A program made the translations under genes and the position numbers. DNA of 64,000 nt from Azoarcus sp031546845 (GTDB lineage: Bacteria; Pseudomonadota; Gammaproteobacteria; Burkholderiales; Rhodocyclaceae), in contig JAVBJT010000019.1 in assembly GCA_031546845.1 (NCBI GenBank), positions 1 to 64,000 on the forward strand, in the 5' to 3' direction. Positions 1 through 8,578 of this stretch are shown here, piece after piece. Position 1 is the first letter of the stretch; each line of letters begins with the position of its first letter. The notes beneath the pieces are model-generated. The model searched no databases. It was not told the origin of the DNA and saw nothing but the letters and a program-made list of their open reading frames with translations.

Positions 1-655
1 CGGCAACCTCCTCCGGCGTGCCGGCGCGTTTGGCCGGAATCGCCTGGAGGATCGCCTCGGTCACATTCTGGGGCAGCGCACGCGTCATATCCGTATCGAT
101 CATGCCCGGCGCGATCGCGTTGCATGTGATCCCGCGTCCGGCAAGCTCCCGCGCGAGCGATTTGGTCAACCCCAGCACCGCCGCTTTGGAAGCGGCGTAG
201 TTCGATTGCCCGACATTGCCCGTCAGGCCGATCACCGAGGAGATATTAACAATCCGCCCCTGCCTTGCGCGAAACATCAGGGGGGACGCATGACGGCAAC
301 AATTCCATGCGGATTTACAGTTTCCCTGCATGACGGCATCAAAATCCGATTCCGCCATGCGCATGAGCAGCCCGTCGCGCGTGATGCCGGCGTTGTTCAC
401 CAACACGGCGACAGGGCCGACCTTGGCTTCGATCTGCGCGACCATGGCTTTGCAGGATTCGTAGTCGGATACGTCTCCTTCGGCCACGGCGAAGTCGAAA
501 CCTTGCGCCTTTTGCTGGGCGAGCCATTCATCTTTCGGCGGGAAATTCGGTAGGCAGTTGGCGACGACTTTGTAGCCGCCTTGAGCGAGCGCCCGACAGA
601 TGGCAGTGCCTAAACCGCCCATGGCACCGGTGACGAGAGCGACTTTTTGACTCAT
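1..655 (-). CDS. phaB: PhaB/FabG-type 3-oxoacyl (acetoacetyl)-CoA reductase, 3' end missing
   Basis: The frame starts with ATG at 655 and stays open to the left edge, so the C-terminus is missing; 218 residues are visible. It is a short-chain dehydrogenase: the N-terminal nucleotide-binding motif TGAMGGLG, NNAG near residue 90, the catalytic Ser in ISSV and the YAASK pair. The first half (MSQKVALVTGAMGGLG, WLAQQKAQGFDF, NNAGITRD) resembles acetoacetyl-CoA reductase PhaB, which makes (R)-3-hydroxybutyryl-CoA for polyhydroxybutyrate. The second half (NYAASKAAVLGLTKSLAREL, APGMIDTDMTRALP) reads more like FabG. A butyryl-CoA type dehydrogenase lies divergently beside it, which favours a C4-CoA role. 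The family is sure; the choice between PhaB and FabG is inferred. Confidence 0.85.
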   Translation of the reverse strand, partial: MSQKVALVTGAMGGLGTAICRALAQGGYKVVANCLPNFPPKDEWLAQQKAQGFDFAVAEGDVSDYESCKAMVAQIEAKVGPVAVLVNNAGITRDGLLMRMAESDFDAVMQGNCKSAWNCCRHASPLMFRARQGRIVNISSVIGLTGNVGQSNYAASKAAVLGLTKSLARELAGRGITCNAIAPGMIDTDMTRALPQNVTEAILQAIPAKRAGTPEEVA

Positions 656-1084
656 GATCGAACCTTTTCTGCAACGTTTCTATATTGGGAAACAGCGTGC
701 GCCGGATTCGGCCGGCCGCTGTCTTGTCGCGCGGCAGCATGGCAGCACAATCTCTTTCAGCAGCCAGGGCCACCCATATTATATAGACAATCGTGACAGA
801 ATATTGCATTGCAACAGTTTGACGGCCTGAGCCGCCGGTCTTGCGATCCGGCGGTTCGCGCGCGCTGAATCGCTGTGCCGGGCGGCTTGCGGAAGGTTTT
901 GAGGGCGGAAGGAGTCTTTACCCAGATAGGGGCGTGGCTGGCGTATCGCGCTGTTTCGTTGCAGTGCGGCGGAGGCAGTGCCGGCGGCGTATCTTGGTTG
1001 GGCTGGCGGTTTTATCCTGGTCAGCGGATCGGGCATGGTGCCTGTATCGGACGCGGGCCGTTCAATGTGGAGACGAAGCGAAAA
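656..1084. other. Divergent intergenic region between phaB-like and hbd genes
   Basis: This 429-base stretch separates two divergent C4-acyl-CoA genes. I see no gene, tRNA or clear terminator. An AT-rich patch at about 776-812 stands out in otherwise GC-rich DNA and is the likely promoter/operator zone; it contains the TGC-rich element listed separately. Confidence 0.5.
805..816 (+). promoter_or_regulatory. Possible PhaR-type TGC-rich operator
   Basis: TGCATTGCAACA matches 11 of 12 positions of the TGCRNYGCASMA element reported for PhaR repressors of polyhydroxybutyrate genes. It lies in the AT-rich part of the divergent promoter region between a PhaB-like and a 3-hydroxybutyryl-CoA dehydrogenase gene. 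A 12-base match can occur by chance, and no phaR gene is in the window. Confidence 0.3.
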
Positions 1085-1936
1085 ATGGGTATTGAAAAAA
1101 TTGGCGTAGTGGGCGCGGGCACGATGGGAAATGGCATTACCCAGGCGTGCATCGCGGCGGGCTTCAATGTGGTGATGACGGATATCGGCGAAGCGCAGTT
1201 GCAACGCGGCGTGGCGACGATCGGCGGCAGCTTCGACCGCTTGGTCAAGAAGGAAAAGATGAACGCCGCGCAGAAGAGCGAGGCGATGGCACGGATCACG
1301 ACGTCGACGGACATGGGGGCGCTGGCCAACTGCGATCTGGTGATCGAGGCCGCGACCGAGAACCTCGACCTCAAGCTGAAGCTGTTCGCTCAACTCGATG
1401 CGCTGGCCAAGCCCGAGGCGATCATCGCCACCAATACCTCGTCGATTTCCGTGACCAAGCTCGCGGCTTCGACCAAACGGGCCGACAAGGTGATCGGCAT
1501 GCACTTTTTCAATCCGGTGCCGGTCATGGCGTTGGTTGAACTGATTCGCGGCTTGCAGACTTCCGATGCGACTTATGCGGCGGTGGAGGCTGTTACCAAG
1601 GCGGTCGGCAAAACGCCCGTCCAGGTCAAGAACAGCCCGGGATTCGTGGTCAACCGCATGCTGTGCCCGATGATCAACGAGGCGATTTTCGCTCTTGGCG
1701 AAGGCTTGGCGACGGCGGCCGAAATCGACGAGGCGATGAAACTCGGTTGCAATCATCCCATCGGCCCGCTGGCACTGTGCGATCTGATTGGTTTGGATGT
1801 TGAACTGGCGGTGATGCAGGTGCTGTTCGAGGGTTTCAAGGATCCGAAATACCGCCCCGCGCCGTTGTTGGTCGAAATGGTCGAAGCCGGCTATCTGGGC
1901 CGTAAGACGGGCAAGGGGTTTTTCGATTATCAGTAA
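1085..1936 (+). CDS. hbd: 3-hydroxybutyryl-CoA dehydrogenase
   Basis: The protein has 283 residues, the usual length of single-domain (S)-3-hydroxybutyryl-CoA dehydrogenases (PaaH/HbdA type), which interconvert acetoacetyl-CoA and 3-hydroxybutyryl-CoA with NAD(P)H. The N-terminal Rossmann motif GVVGAGTMGNG is at residues 7-17, NTSSISV near 119, the HFFNPVP segment with the catalytic His near 140, and SPGFVVNRML opens the C-terminal helical domain. I chose the ATG at 1085 because homologues begin just before the Rossmann strand; the frame is open further upstream but that part has no family resemblance. The divergent PhaB-like neighbour suggests a shared role in C4-CoA metabolism. Confidence 0.93.
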   Translation: MGIEKIGVVGAGTMGNGITQACIAAGFNVVMTDIGEAQLQRGVATIGGSFDRLVKKEKMNAAQKSEAMARITTSTDMGALANCDLVIEAATENLDLKLKLFAQLDALAKPEAIIATNTSSISVTKLAASTKRADKVIGMHFFNPVPVMALVELIRGLQTSDATYAAVEAVTKAVGKTPVQVKNSPGFVVNRMLCPMINEAIFALGEGLATAAEIDEAMKLGCNHPIGPLALCDLIGLDVELAVMQVLFEGFKDPKYRPAPLLVEMVEAGYLGRKTGKGFFDYQ

Positions 1937-1977
1937 TCGCGCTTAGGGGGCGTCCTCCATGCCGGAGGCCGCCATTG

Positions 1978-1996
1978 CGTACTCCCCCGGAGTACG
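1978..1996. repeat. Short perfect hairpin (8-bp arms)
   Basis: CGTACTCC, three C and GGAGTACG form a perfect inverted repeat 42 bases after hbd. No T-run follows, so it is not a standard intrinsic terminator; it could be an mRNA 3'-end stabiliser or a protein-binding palindrome. Confidence 0.45.
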
Positions 1997-2190
1997 GCCG
2001 CGCGCAGCGCAGGCCGTGGCTGGGGGGGCAGGCCGTCTGATACGTGCGGCTTGGAAGGGCAAGCTTTTCGTCGGCTTCGCCAACGCGAGATGAACGGCGG
2101 CAGGTACGCGACCATCCAATATTTCTCGACGCTCACGATGCAGCACGGCTATCGCGCTGAATCCCCTGGAAATCGCAAGGAGAACCACAA

Positions 2191-3084
2191 ATGGATCTGC
2201 TACAAGCTCACGACAAAGATCTCGGTGGCGGCTTCATGGTGCGGCGGCTGCTGCCCGCGGCCGCGCGGCATTCGGTTGGGCCGTTCGTGTTCTTCGATCA
2301 CATGGGGCCGGTCACCGAGCACCCGGGCCGCGCACACGACGTGCGCCCGCATCCGCACATCGGCCTGGCTACCGTCACCTACTTGTTTGAGGGTGCGATG
2401 ATGCACCGCGACAGCCTCGGCCATGCGCAGGAGATCCTGCCCGGTGCGATCAACTGGATGACCGCCGGGCGAGGCATCGTGCATTCGGAACGCAAGCCCG
2501 ACCGGCTGCTGCAGGCCGAATACGTCAACCACGGCCTGCAATTGTGGGCCGCGTTGCCGCGCGAATTCGAAGAGGCCGAACCGAGCTTCATGCACACGCC
2601 GGCCGAGGCGATTCCCGAACTGCGCGAACAGGGCGCGAAGGTGCGTGTGCTGATCGGCGAAGCTTTCAGTGTGCGTTCGCCGGTCGCCACCTTCGCGCCG
2701 ACGCTGTATCTCGATATTGAACTGGCGGCCGGCGCGCGCTTTGCGTTGCCGGCGCTCGCGGTCGAGATGGCGATATATGTTGTCATGGGAGAGCTCGCTG
2801 TCGACGGCCAGTCCGTGCCCGCGCATGCGATGGCGGTGCTGCCCGATGGGCTGGGCGCCACGCTCCAGGCCGGCCTGGAACCGGTGCGGCTCGCGGTGAT
2901 CGGCGGCGCGCCGCTCGATGGGCCGCGCTTCATCACCTGGAACTTCGTTTCGAGCCGGCGCGAGCGCATCCTGCAGGCTGGAGACGACTGGGCCGCGCAG
3001 CGCATGGGACGGATCGCCGGCGAAACGGAATTCATTCCACTGCCGGGGCATCCGTTTCAGGTGCAGGGGAACGCGAAGTCTTGA
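2191..3084 (+). CDS. Pirin family protein
   Basis: A 297-residue bicupin of the pirin family. The metal-binding residues of the N-terminal cupin are visible as RPHPHIGLATV (two His, about residues 50-60) and GRGIVHSE (His and Glu, about 90-100). The motif FFDHMGP is typical. The C-terminal domain (VPAHAMAVLPDG) is the second, metal-free cupin. Bacterial pirins are cytosolic; some act as quercetin dioxygenases and others modulate enzymes, so the substrate is unknown. An AAGGAG Shine-Dalgarno lies 8 bases before the ATG. It seems to be a single-gene unit between hbd and a convergent hydrolase gene. Confidence 0.9.
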   Translation: MDLLQAHDKDLGGGFMVRRLLPAAARHSVGPFVFFDHMGPVTEHPGRAHDVRPHPHIGLATVTYLFEGAMMHRDSLGHAQEILPGAINWMTAGRGIVHSERKPDRLLQAEYVNHGLQLWAALPREFEEAEPSFMHTPAEAIPELREQGAKVRVLIGEAFSVRSPVATFAPTLYLDIELAAGARFALPALAVEMAIYVVMGELAVDGQSVPAHAMAVLPDGLGATLQAGLEPVRLAVIGGAPLDGPRFITWNFVSSRRERILQAGDDWAAQRMGRIAGETEFIPLPGHPFQVQGNAKS

Positions 3085-3127
3085 CGTTGGGTCGCCCTGT
3101 TATCCAGTCGCATGCAGCCCGTATCAA

Positions 3128-3853
3128 TCAGATTGTGTCAGCGTTGGGCGTGGTTGCCGAAGCCGATTCGTCTTGCGCCGGCGGTGGCAGGTGGTCGAGC
3201 AGCCAATCGACGGTGGAATGGGCGTAGAGGCCGATTGCGCTGTCCGTCGCCGTGCCGATCTCGCCGCCGTCGATGCGCTTCCAGTCGTGCTGGCAGGTGA
3301 GTAGCGCATAGGCTTGGCGCAGCATCGCACTGCCCGGGTCACGGTCGCCGACGATGAAGCGGGTTGGCAGTGCAAGCGCGCGCAGCGGGCCGGCGCCCGC
3401 TAGATCGGGGCGGCCGCCAAGGCAGACGAAGGCGCTGAAGTGTTCTTGTGGCGCTTTTGCCGCTGCGCGAACGGCGGCGCCGCTGGCGGTGCCGAAGGTC
3501 ACGAGGCTAATGGGCAGCGCGGTCAGTACGGGTTGGTGGCCGATCCATGTAGCGACGGCGAGAAGGCGGTCGGCGAGTTGCGATACGTTGAAGCCGGCGT
3601 CCGGGTCGTGCTCATTTTCGTGTTGGGTGAGCAAGTCGAGCGTCAGCGTGGCAAAGCCCGCTTGTTGCAGCGCCGCGGTTATGGATTCTTCGATATGTGT
3701 CGGATGCGGTTCGCCAGCGTGCAGGCTGAGTGCCAGCGCGCATACGTCCGGCGCGTGCGAGAGCTGGCCGTTGAGCCAGGCACCGTCGGCCGGTAGGCTA
3801 AGCAGGGTGTTGCGCAGTTTCACGGCATGCCACGGAAGAGTACGAAGAGCCAA
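3128..3853 (-). CDS. Alpha/beta hydrolase fold protein, probably without classical nucleophile
   Basis: The 241 residues fit the small alpha/beta hydrolases related to dienelactone hydrolase: LSLHAGEPHPTHIEES near residue 43, a central LVTFGTASGAAVRAA and FIVGDRDPGS near 190. Relatives carry a G-A-S-T-G nucleophile elbow; here the aligned residues are G-T-A-S-G, so the Ser position is Ala with Ser one place later. The region where the catalytic His is expected (IDGGEIGTATDSAIG) has no obvious His. It may be inactive or use a shifted Ser. The start is weak: a TTG at 3853 without a good Shine-Dalgarno, and an in-frame GTG about 30 bases further in is possible. It lies upstream of amrS on the other side of a short gap, convergent with the pirin gene. 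Confidence 0.65.
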   Translation of the reverse strand: MALRTLPWHAVKLRNTLLSLPADGAWLNGQLSHAPDVCALALSLHAGEPHPTHIEESITAALQQAGFATLTLDLLTQHENEHDPDAGFNVSQLADRLLAVATWIGHQPVLTALPISLVTFGTASGAAVRAAAKAPQEHFSAFVCLGGRPDLAGAGPLRALALPTRFIVGDRDPGSAMLRQAYALLTCQHDWKRIDGGEIGTATDSAIGLYAHSTVDWLLDHLPPPAQDESASATTPNADTI

Positions 3854-3936
3854 GTGAGAATGGCATAGCGTTGCGTTGCCGGCAAGGTATGCGTTTATCT
3901 TGCTGTGAGTTTTGCCATTGCGTTGTCATTTCTTTG

Positions 3937-5031
3937 TTATTGCGCGCGGTGAATCGAAACCGGAATGCGCCGTGCGCCGAATGGCTTGGCGTAAGCGCCG
4001 AAACAACCCGCGAGCCGGGTGCCGCAGTGGCGGCAGACGCCGCCGTCAAGGCGATAGTCCAGAATTTCGTACCAGTCGCGCACGATCAGCGCTTCGCCGC
4101 AGTGGCTGCAGTACGTGGTGCCGCCCGTGGTGTCATGCACATTGCCGGTATAGACGTGGCGTAGGCCCGCGTCGAGCGCGATGTGCCGCGCGCGGGTGAG
4201 TGTGGCCGGCGGTGTCGGCGGCACGTCGCCGAGTTTGAAATCGGGATGGAAGGCGGTGAAGTGCAGCGGCGTTTCGGCGCCGAGCTCGCGGTACACCCAT
4301 TGCGCCAGCGCGGCGAGTTCGGTGTCGTCGTCGTTATGGCCGGGGATCAGCAGTGTCGTCAGTTCGAACCATACCGAGGTTTCGCGGCGCAGCCATACCA
4401 GGGTGTCGAGTACCGGTTGCAGGCGCGCGCCGCACAGGCGGGTATAGAACGCGTCGGTGAAACCTTTGAGGTCGACATTGGCGGCGTCCATGCGCGAGAA
4501 AAAATCGCCGCGCGCGAGTTCGGTGATGTAGCCGGCGGTAACGGCGACGGTTTTCAGCCCCCGTTCGTGGCAGGCGTCGGCCACGTCCATGGCGTATTCG
4601 GCGAAGATGACCGGGTCGTTGTAGGTGAAGGCGACGCTGGCGCAGCCCAGGGCGGCGGCGGTGTGGGCGATTTCTTCGGGGCGGGCGGCATCCATCAACC
4701 GATCCATGTCGCGGGATTTGGAAATATCCCAGTTCTGGCAGAACTTGCAGGCGAGATTGCAGCCGGCGGTACCGAAGGAGAACACGCTGCTGCCGGGGTG
4801 GAAGTGGTTGAGCGGTTTTTTTTCGATCGGGTCGATGCAGAAGCCGGAACTGCGGCCCCAAGTGGTGAGAAGCATTGCATCGCCCTCGCGCATACGCACG
4901 AAGCAAGCGCCGCGCTGGCCGTCGTGGAGCTTGCAGTAGCGGGGGCAAAGGTCGCATTGCAGGCGGTCGTCGGCAAGGCGGTGCCAGTAGCGCGCGGGGT
5001 AATGGTGTGTGGGGTGTGCGGGGTGGGGCAT
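3937..5031 (-). CDS. amrS: AmmeMemoRadiSam system radical SAM enzyme
   Basis: A 364-residue radical SAM protein. The cluster-binding motif CNLACKFC is near residues 90-97, after an N-terminal CDLCPRYCKL segment with more cysteines, and SVAFTYNDP and VDLKGFTDAFY are family motifs. The C-terminus adds a zinc-ribbon-like CSHCGEAL ... CRHCGTRLAGC. It is the AmrS member of the AmmeMemoRadiSam set (COG1180, annotated as a pyruvate-formate-lyase-activating-like enzyme). The reaction is unknown; co-occurrence with AMMECR1 and MEMO proteins suggests modification of an unknown substrate. It is third in the leftward trio, 80 bases after amrA. Confidence 0.93.
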   Translation of the reverse strand: MPHPAHPTHHYPARYWHRLADDRLQCDLCPRYCKLHDGQRGACFVRMREGDAMLLTTWGRSSGFCIDPIEKKPLNHFHPGSSVFSFGTAGCNLACKFCQNWDISKSRDMDRLMDAARPEEIAHTAAALGCASVAFTYNDPVIFAEYAMDVADACHERGLKTVAVTAGYITELARGDFFSRMDAANVDLKGFTDAFYTRLCGARLQPVLDTLVWLRRETSVWFELTTLLIPGHNDDDTELAALAQWVYRELGAETPLHFTAFHPDFKLGDVPPTPPATLTRARHIALDAGLRHVYTGNVHDTTGGTTYCSHCGEALIVRDWYEILDYRLDGGVCRHCGTRLAGCFGAYAKPFGARRIPVSIHRAQ

Positions 5032-5111
5032 CGCAATGTCCTTGAAAACCTGCGCGACGGCGATCCGCTTTCAGTGTGGCACAGCGTGGATAGCGGTGCC
5101 CGGGGAAGCGT

Positions 5112-5768
5112 TCAGATTTTGGCGCTTGAGGTGCTTCGAGGGGCGGCGGCCTCTTCGCGCAATTCGTTCTGCCTGTCCGGCTCATACCATTTGTGCACGG
5201 TATAGCGCGCGGCTTTCAGGCCGGGTGTGGGTTGGTCGGGCGGCAAGCCGGCCTTTTGCTTCAGCGCGGCGAGGAAATGGCGTGGTTCGGGCAGTTGCTC
5301 CCACACTTGGGGCAGGAAGGTAGCGCCGTGGTTGCCGGCAAAGAGAATCAGGCCGTCCTGGCCGGGGCGCAGGAGGCGGAGCAGGGCATCCTCGTCGTCG
5401 AAGTCGAGCGCTTCCGTATCCGAGAGCAGGGAGATTTCGATGCGCAGGTCGTCGAACTCGTCCGCCGTGACGGGCGGGAAGCGGATATCGCGCGTGGCCG
5501 CGGCTACGGCGTTGGCGGCGATATCTTCGCCCAGCGTGCGCTGGGCATGCAGACTGCCGATGCAGCCGCGCAGGGCGCCGCCGCGCATCAGGGTGACAAA
5601 GGTCGCGCCGCGCGCGGCGAGCCGTGCGTCGTTGTCGCTTGTGGGCGGCGGCATCCGGCCGAGCAGGCCGCCGATGGCCTGCCGCGCTTTGGCGAGCAGT
5701 AGCGCGCCGAGCGCGTCGTCGATGACGCGCTTGTCCGTGGCAGGCGCGTCAGTGGCAGGCGGCGGCAT
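5112..5768 (-). CDS. amrA: AmmeMemoRadiSam system protein A (AMMECR1 domain)
   Basis: A 218-residue AMMECR1 protein. The core motif GGALRGCIGSLHAQRTLGEDIAANAVAAATRDIRFPPV and the later EISLLSDTEALDF and PGQDGLILFAGNHGATFLPQVWEQLP are diagnostic; the conserved LRGCIG contains a Cys thought to matter for function. The ATG at 5768 overlaps the end of amrB by 20 bases, which implies translational coupling and argues against longer starts that would run deep into amrB. The molecular activity of this family has not been established to my knowledge. Confidence 0.93.
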   Translation of the reverse strand: MPPPATDAPATDKRVIDDALGALLLAKARQAIGGLLGRMPPPTSDNDARLAARGATFVTLMRGGALRGCIGSLHAQRTLGEDIAANAVAAATRDIRFPPVTADEFDDLRIEISLLSDTEALDFDDEDALLRLLRPGQDGLILFAGNHGATFLPQVWEQLPEPRHFLAALKQKAGLPPDQPTPGLKAARYTVHKWYEPDRQNELREEAAAPRSTSSAKI

Positions 5769-6570
5769 GGGGCGGGTCGCAGAAGGCGATGCTGGCGTAG
5801 CCGACGACGCGGCTGCGGTCGCCAGCGGTATCGCCGGAATTGCGCGCGTCCAGCAGGTAAGGTTCCAGGCCGCGGCGGCGGGCGGCGGCGAGGAAGCCAT
5901 TGACCGGCGTTGCGCCGCAAGCCTGCGCATGGTTCAACTGCGGCGACAACGCGAGGATGTTCTTCAACGTGTGCTGGTCGTGCGTGCGTGCTTCGTCGTA
6001 GGGATGGTAATGCGAGAGGTCGGAACTGATGACGATCAGTGTTTCGTCCCCGCCCCACAGCGATTCGAGCAGATCGCGCACGGCATCGTTCGGGGCGTTG
6101 CCGACCAGCAGCGGTACGAGTTCAAAGGTGTCGAGCATCGTCTGCAGGAAGGGCAGTTGAACTTCCAGGCAATGTTCCTGCGCGTGCGGGTGGTCGTCGA
6201 TGACGACATCCTCGCGTCGGCCCAGGGCCAGCCAGTCGGCGCGGCTGATCGGCACTTCGCCCAGCGGCGTGGCGAAAGCCTGTGCCGCCGGCAAGGCAAA
6301 GTGTTCGACATGCTCGCGGTGAGCGGGGCCGAGCATGACGACGCGGCGGATGCGCTGGCGCAGGGCGGCGATGGCGGCATAGGCGTGGGCCGCCACCGGG
6401 CCGGAATAGAGATAGCCCGCATGGGGCACGATAAGCGCCCGGGGGGCGAGCGGGTATTCCGGCGCGAGCGTGTGGGACAGCATGTCGGCAATCTGGACGC
6501 GCAGTACCCGTTCGTCGGCGGGGTAGAAGTATCCGGCTACGGCGGCGGGGCGGATGGATGCGATAGCCAT
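5749..6570 (-). CDS. amrB: AmmeMemoRadiSam system protein B (MEMO1 family)
   Basis: A 273-residue MEMO-family protein, related to extradiol dioxygenases. Motifs: RPAAVAGYFYPAD at the N-terminus, PHAGYLYSGPVAAHAYA near residue 50, LGPAHREHVEHFALP with conserved His residues, and VISSDLSHYHPYDEA. The ATG at 6570 is preferred to a GTG 12 bases upstream because the family starts just before the RPAAVAG strand. It is the first gene of the leftward amrB-amrA-amrS unit. Human MEMO1 binds iron and its relatives keep the metal-site His residues, so a redox or metal role is plausible, but this is inference. Confidence 0.93.
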   Translation of the reverse strand: MAIASIRPAAVAGYFYPADERVLRVQIADMLSHTLAPEYPLAPRALIVPHAGYLYSGPVAAHAYAAIAALRQRIRRVVMLGPAHREHVEHFALPAAQAFATPLGEVPISRADWLALGRREDVVIDDHPHAQEHCLEVQLPFLQTMLDTFELVPLLVGNAPNDAVRDLLESLWGGDETLIVISSDLSHYHPYDEARTHDQHTLKNILALSPQLNHAQACGATPVNGFLAAARRRGLEPYLLDARNSGDTAGDRSRVVGYASIAFCDPPHAAACH

Positions 6571-6757
6571 GACGAAAAGCACCGAAAGAAAGCAAGTGGC
6601 GTCAGCACGGTTACAGGCTTGAGACGCCTGTCTTGGCGTTGCCTTTGCGCTTGCTGGGAACTGACTTGCCGGGTGGCGATTTCAAGTTTTTCAATTATAA
6701 CGCCGTGGCCGTGCGCAATTTCGTGGTGCGTGCGCTGTGGCGGTTAAAATCCGCGCC

Positions 6758-7486
6758 ATGCAAAATTTCCATCCACGCCATTTCGCCATCGTGCCGGCCG
6801 CGGGCAGCGGTAGTCGCATGGGCGGCGCCAAGCCTAAGCAATATCTGCCCTTGCTCGGCAAGCCTTTGTTGTTTCACACATTGGCGGTGTTGTGCGCCAC
6901 AGCCGAGATCGACAAGGTGTTCGTCGTCTTGTCCGTGGGCGACGCCGAGTGGGCGCGCCATGATTGGCATGCGCTCGGGCCGAAGCTCGTGCCTTTGTTT
7001 TGCGGCGGCCCGAGCCGCGCCGACAGCGTGCTTGCCGGTTTGCGCGCGATTGCGGGCGAAGCGACGCAGTCCGATTGGATTCTGGTGCACGATGCCGCGC
7101 GCCCATGCCTGGCGCCGTGGCATGTGGATAAATTGATCCGCGAATTGGCCCACGAGGAGGTCGGCGGCCTGCTCGCGGTGCCGGTGGCCGATACCTTGAA
7201 GCGCGCCGATGCGCACAGGAATGTGGCCGCCACGGTGCCGCGCGACAGTCTGTGGCAGGCGCAGACGCCGCAGATGTTTCGCTACGTGATGCTGCGCCGG
7301 GCCTTGGAGAGCGCCAGCAATGTGACCGACGAGGCGAGCGCCATCGAGGCCGCCGGGTTGCGGCCGCGCCTGATCGAAGGCGATGCGACTAACCTGAAAG
7401 TGACCTGGCCGTTGGATTTGCACCTTGCCGAATGGATTCTGCAGCACCGCGAGGGGGATGCGGGCCACGGAGGAGAAACGCGATGA
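6758..7486 (+). CDS. ispD: 2-C-methyl-D-erythritol 4-phosphate cytidylyltransferase
   Basis: A 242-residue IspD, third step of the MEP isoprenoid pathway (CTP plus MEP to CDP-ME). The N-terminal nucleotide-binding segment PAAGSGSRMGGAKPKQYLPLLGKPLL, HDAARPCL near residue 115, and QTPQMFRY near 170 are the usual signatures. The ATG at 6758 fits the family; an in-frame GTG 21 bases upstream is possible but less likely. Its stop overlaps the ispF start (ATGA), and thpR follows with another overlap, so the three are one transcript. An AT-rich patch at 6690-6705 is the likely promoter region, facing away from amrB. Confidence 0.95.
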   Translation: MQNFHPRHFAIVPAAGSGSRMGGAKPKQYLPLLGKPLLFHTLAVLCATAEIDKVFVVLSVGDAEWARHDWHALGPKLVPLFCGGPSRADSVLAGLRAIAGEATQSDWILVHDAARPCLAPWHVDKLIRELAHEEVGGLLAVPVADTLKRADAHRNVAATVPRDSLWQAQTPQMFRYVMLRRALESASNVTDEASAIEAAGLRPRLIEGDATNLKVTWPLDLHLAEWILQHREGDAGHGGETR

Positions 7487-7974
7487 ATTGCCCTTTCCGC
7501 GTCGGCCAAGGGTTCGACGTGCACGCCTTGGTGCCGGGCCGGACACTGGTCGTCGGCGGTGTCACTATTCCCCATGAGCGCGGCCTGCTGGGGCATTCGG
7601 ATGCGGACGTGCTGCTGCACGCGCTGACCGACGCTGTGCTCGGCGCCGCCGGCTTGGGCGATATCGGCCGCCTTTTTCCCGATACCGATCCGCGCCATGC
7701 CGGCGCGGACAGCCGCGTGTTGCTGCGCGAAGCCTGGCGGCAGGCGCGCGTGGCGGGGTGGGCGGTGGTTAACGTCGACGCCACGGTGATCTGTCGCGCG
7801 CCCAGAATCCTGCCGCATGCGCCGGCCATGACGGCGAATATCGCCGCCGATCTGGAGATGGACCCCGGCGCGGTGAACATCAAAGGTAAAACCACCGAAA
7901 AGCTCGGCTTTACCGGCCGTGGCGAGGGCATTGCGGCGCAGGTCGTGGTGCTGCTGGCGCGGACGGATGCCTGA
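7483..7974 (+). CDS. ispF: 2-C-methyl-D-erythritol 2,4-cyclodiphosphate synthase
   Basis: A 163-residue IspF that cyclises CDP-ME 2-phosphate in the MEP pathway. The metal-binding GQGFDVHAL (Asp and His, residues 8-16) and the GHSDADVLLHALTDAVLGAAGLGDIG segment are present, as are KGKTTEKLGFTGRGEGI near the C-terminus. The ATG at 7483 overlaps the ispD stop and follows a GGAGGAG Shine-Dalgarno. The standard length confirms the start. Confidence 0.96.
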   Translation: MNCPFRVGQGFDVHALVPGRTLVVGGVTIPHERGLLGHSDADVLLHALTDAVLGAAGLGDIGRLFPDTDPRHAGADSRVLLREAWRQARVAGWAVVNVDATVICRAPRILPHAPAMTANIAADLEMDPGAVNIKGKTTEKLGFTGRGEGIAAQVVVLLARTDA

Positions 7975-8545
7975 GGCGTTGCCGCAGCAACCCGCTCCGG
8001 CCGGGCGCGCCCGGGTGTTTTTCGCCCTGTGGCCGGATGCCGCGACTGCCGCGCGCTTGGGTGCGTTGGCGCGCGGCTTGTGCGAACACTGCGGCGGCCG
8101 TGCGATGCGGCGCGATACCTTGCATCTGACGCTGGCGTTCGTCGGCGATGTCGAGCGCGAACGCCTGGAGGAACTGCAACGGATCGGCGCGGCACTGTCC
8201 GGGGCCGCTTTCGGTTTGCGGCTGGATCGCGTCGGCGCTTGGCAGAACAAGCGCATCGTTTGGGTTGCGCCAACGCACACGCCCCCTGTGCTCGCCGAAC
8301 TGGCCGCGTCGCTGGCCGGTGCACTGCGCGCGGCCGGGTATGCGCTGGAGGCGCGCGCCTACGCGCCGCACATCACCCTGCTGCGCAATGCCGCGCGGCC
8401 ACCGATGCGGGAAAATGTGGATGCATTCGAGTGGCGTATCGGCGGGTTTGCGCTGTTGGAGTCCTTGCGCCTGCCCGCCGGCGCGCGTTACCGCAAGCTC
8501 GGCGCTTGGCGTTTGGGTGCGGCCAAGGCCGATGCGGGTTTTTGA
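7967..8545 (+). CDS. thpR: RNA 2',3'-cyclic phosphodiesterase (2H family)
   Basis: A 192-residue 2H phosphoesterase of the ThpR/LigT type. The two catalytic HxTx motifs are visible as LHLTLAF (near residue 48) and PHITLLR (near 135), and RVFFALWPD at the N-terminus is the usual opening. It hydrolyses 2',3'-cyclic phosphates of RNA to 2'-phosphates and may ligate tRNA halves in vitro; its physiological role is unclear. The ATG overlaps the end of ispF by 8 bases, so it is co-translated with the MEP genes, an association I regard as positional only. Confidence 0.9.
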   Translation: MPEALPQQPAPAGRARVFFALWPDAATAARLGALARGLCEHCGGRAMRRDTLHLTLAFVGDVERERLEELQRIGAALSGAAFGLRLDRVGAWQNKRIVWVAPTHTPPVLAELAASLAGALRAAGYALEARAYAPHITLLRNAARPPMRENVDAFEWRIGGFALLESLRLPAGARYRKLGAWRLGAAKADAGF

Positions 8546-8578
8546 GCGGATAGGGGAAGGCTTTGCGGGCGGGCTGCC

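Noticed and set aside
779..1756. Long open frame on the - strand across hbd
   Set aside because: It is the shadow of the well-supported hbd gene on the other strand; its composition is Arg/His-rich and shows no family.
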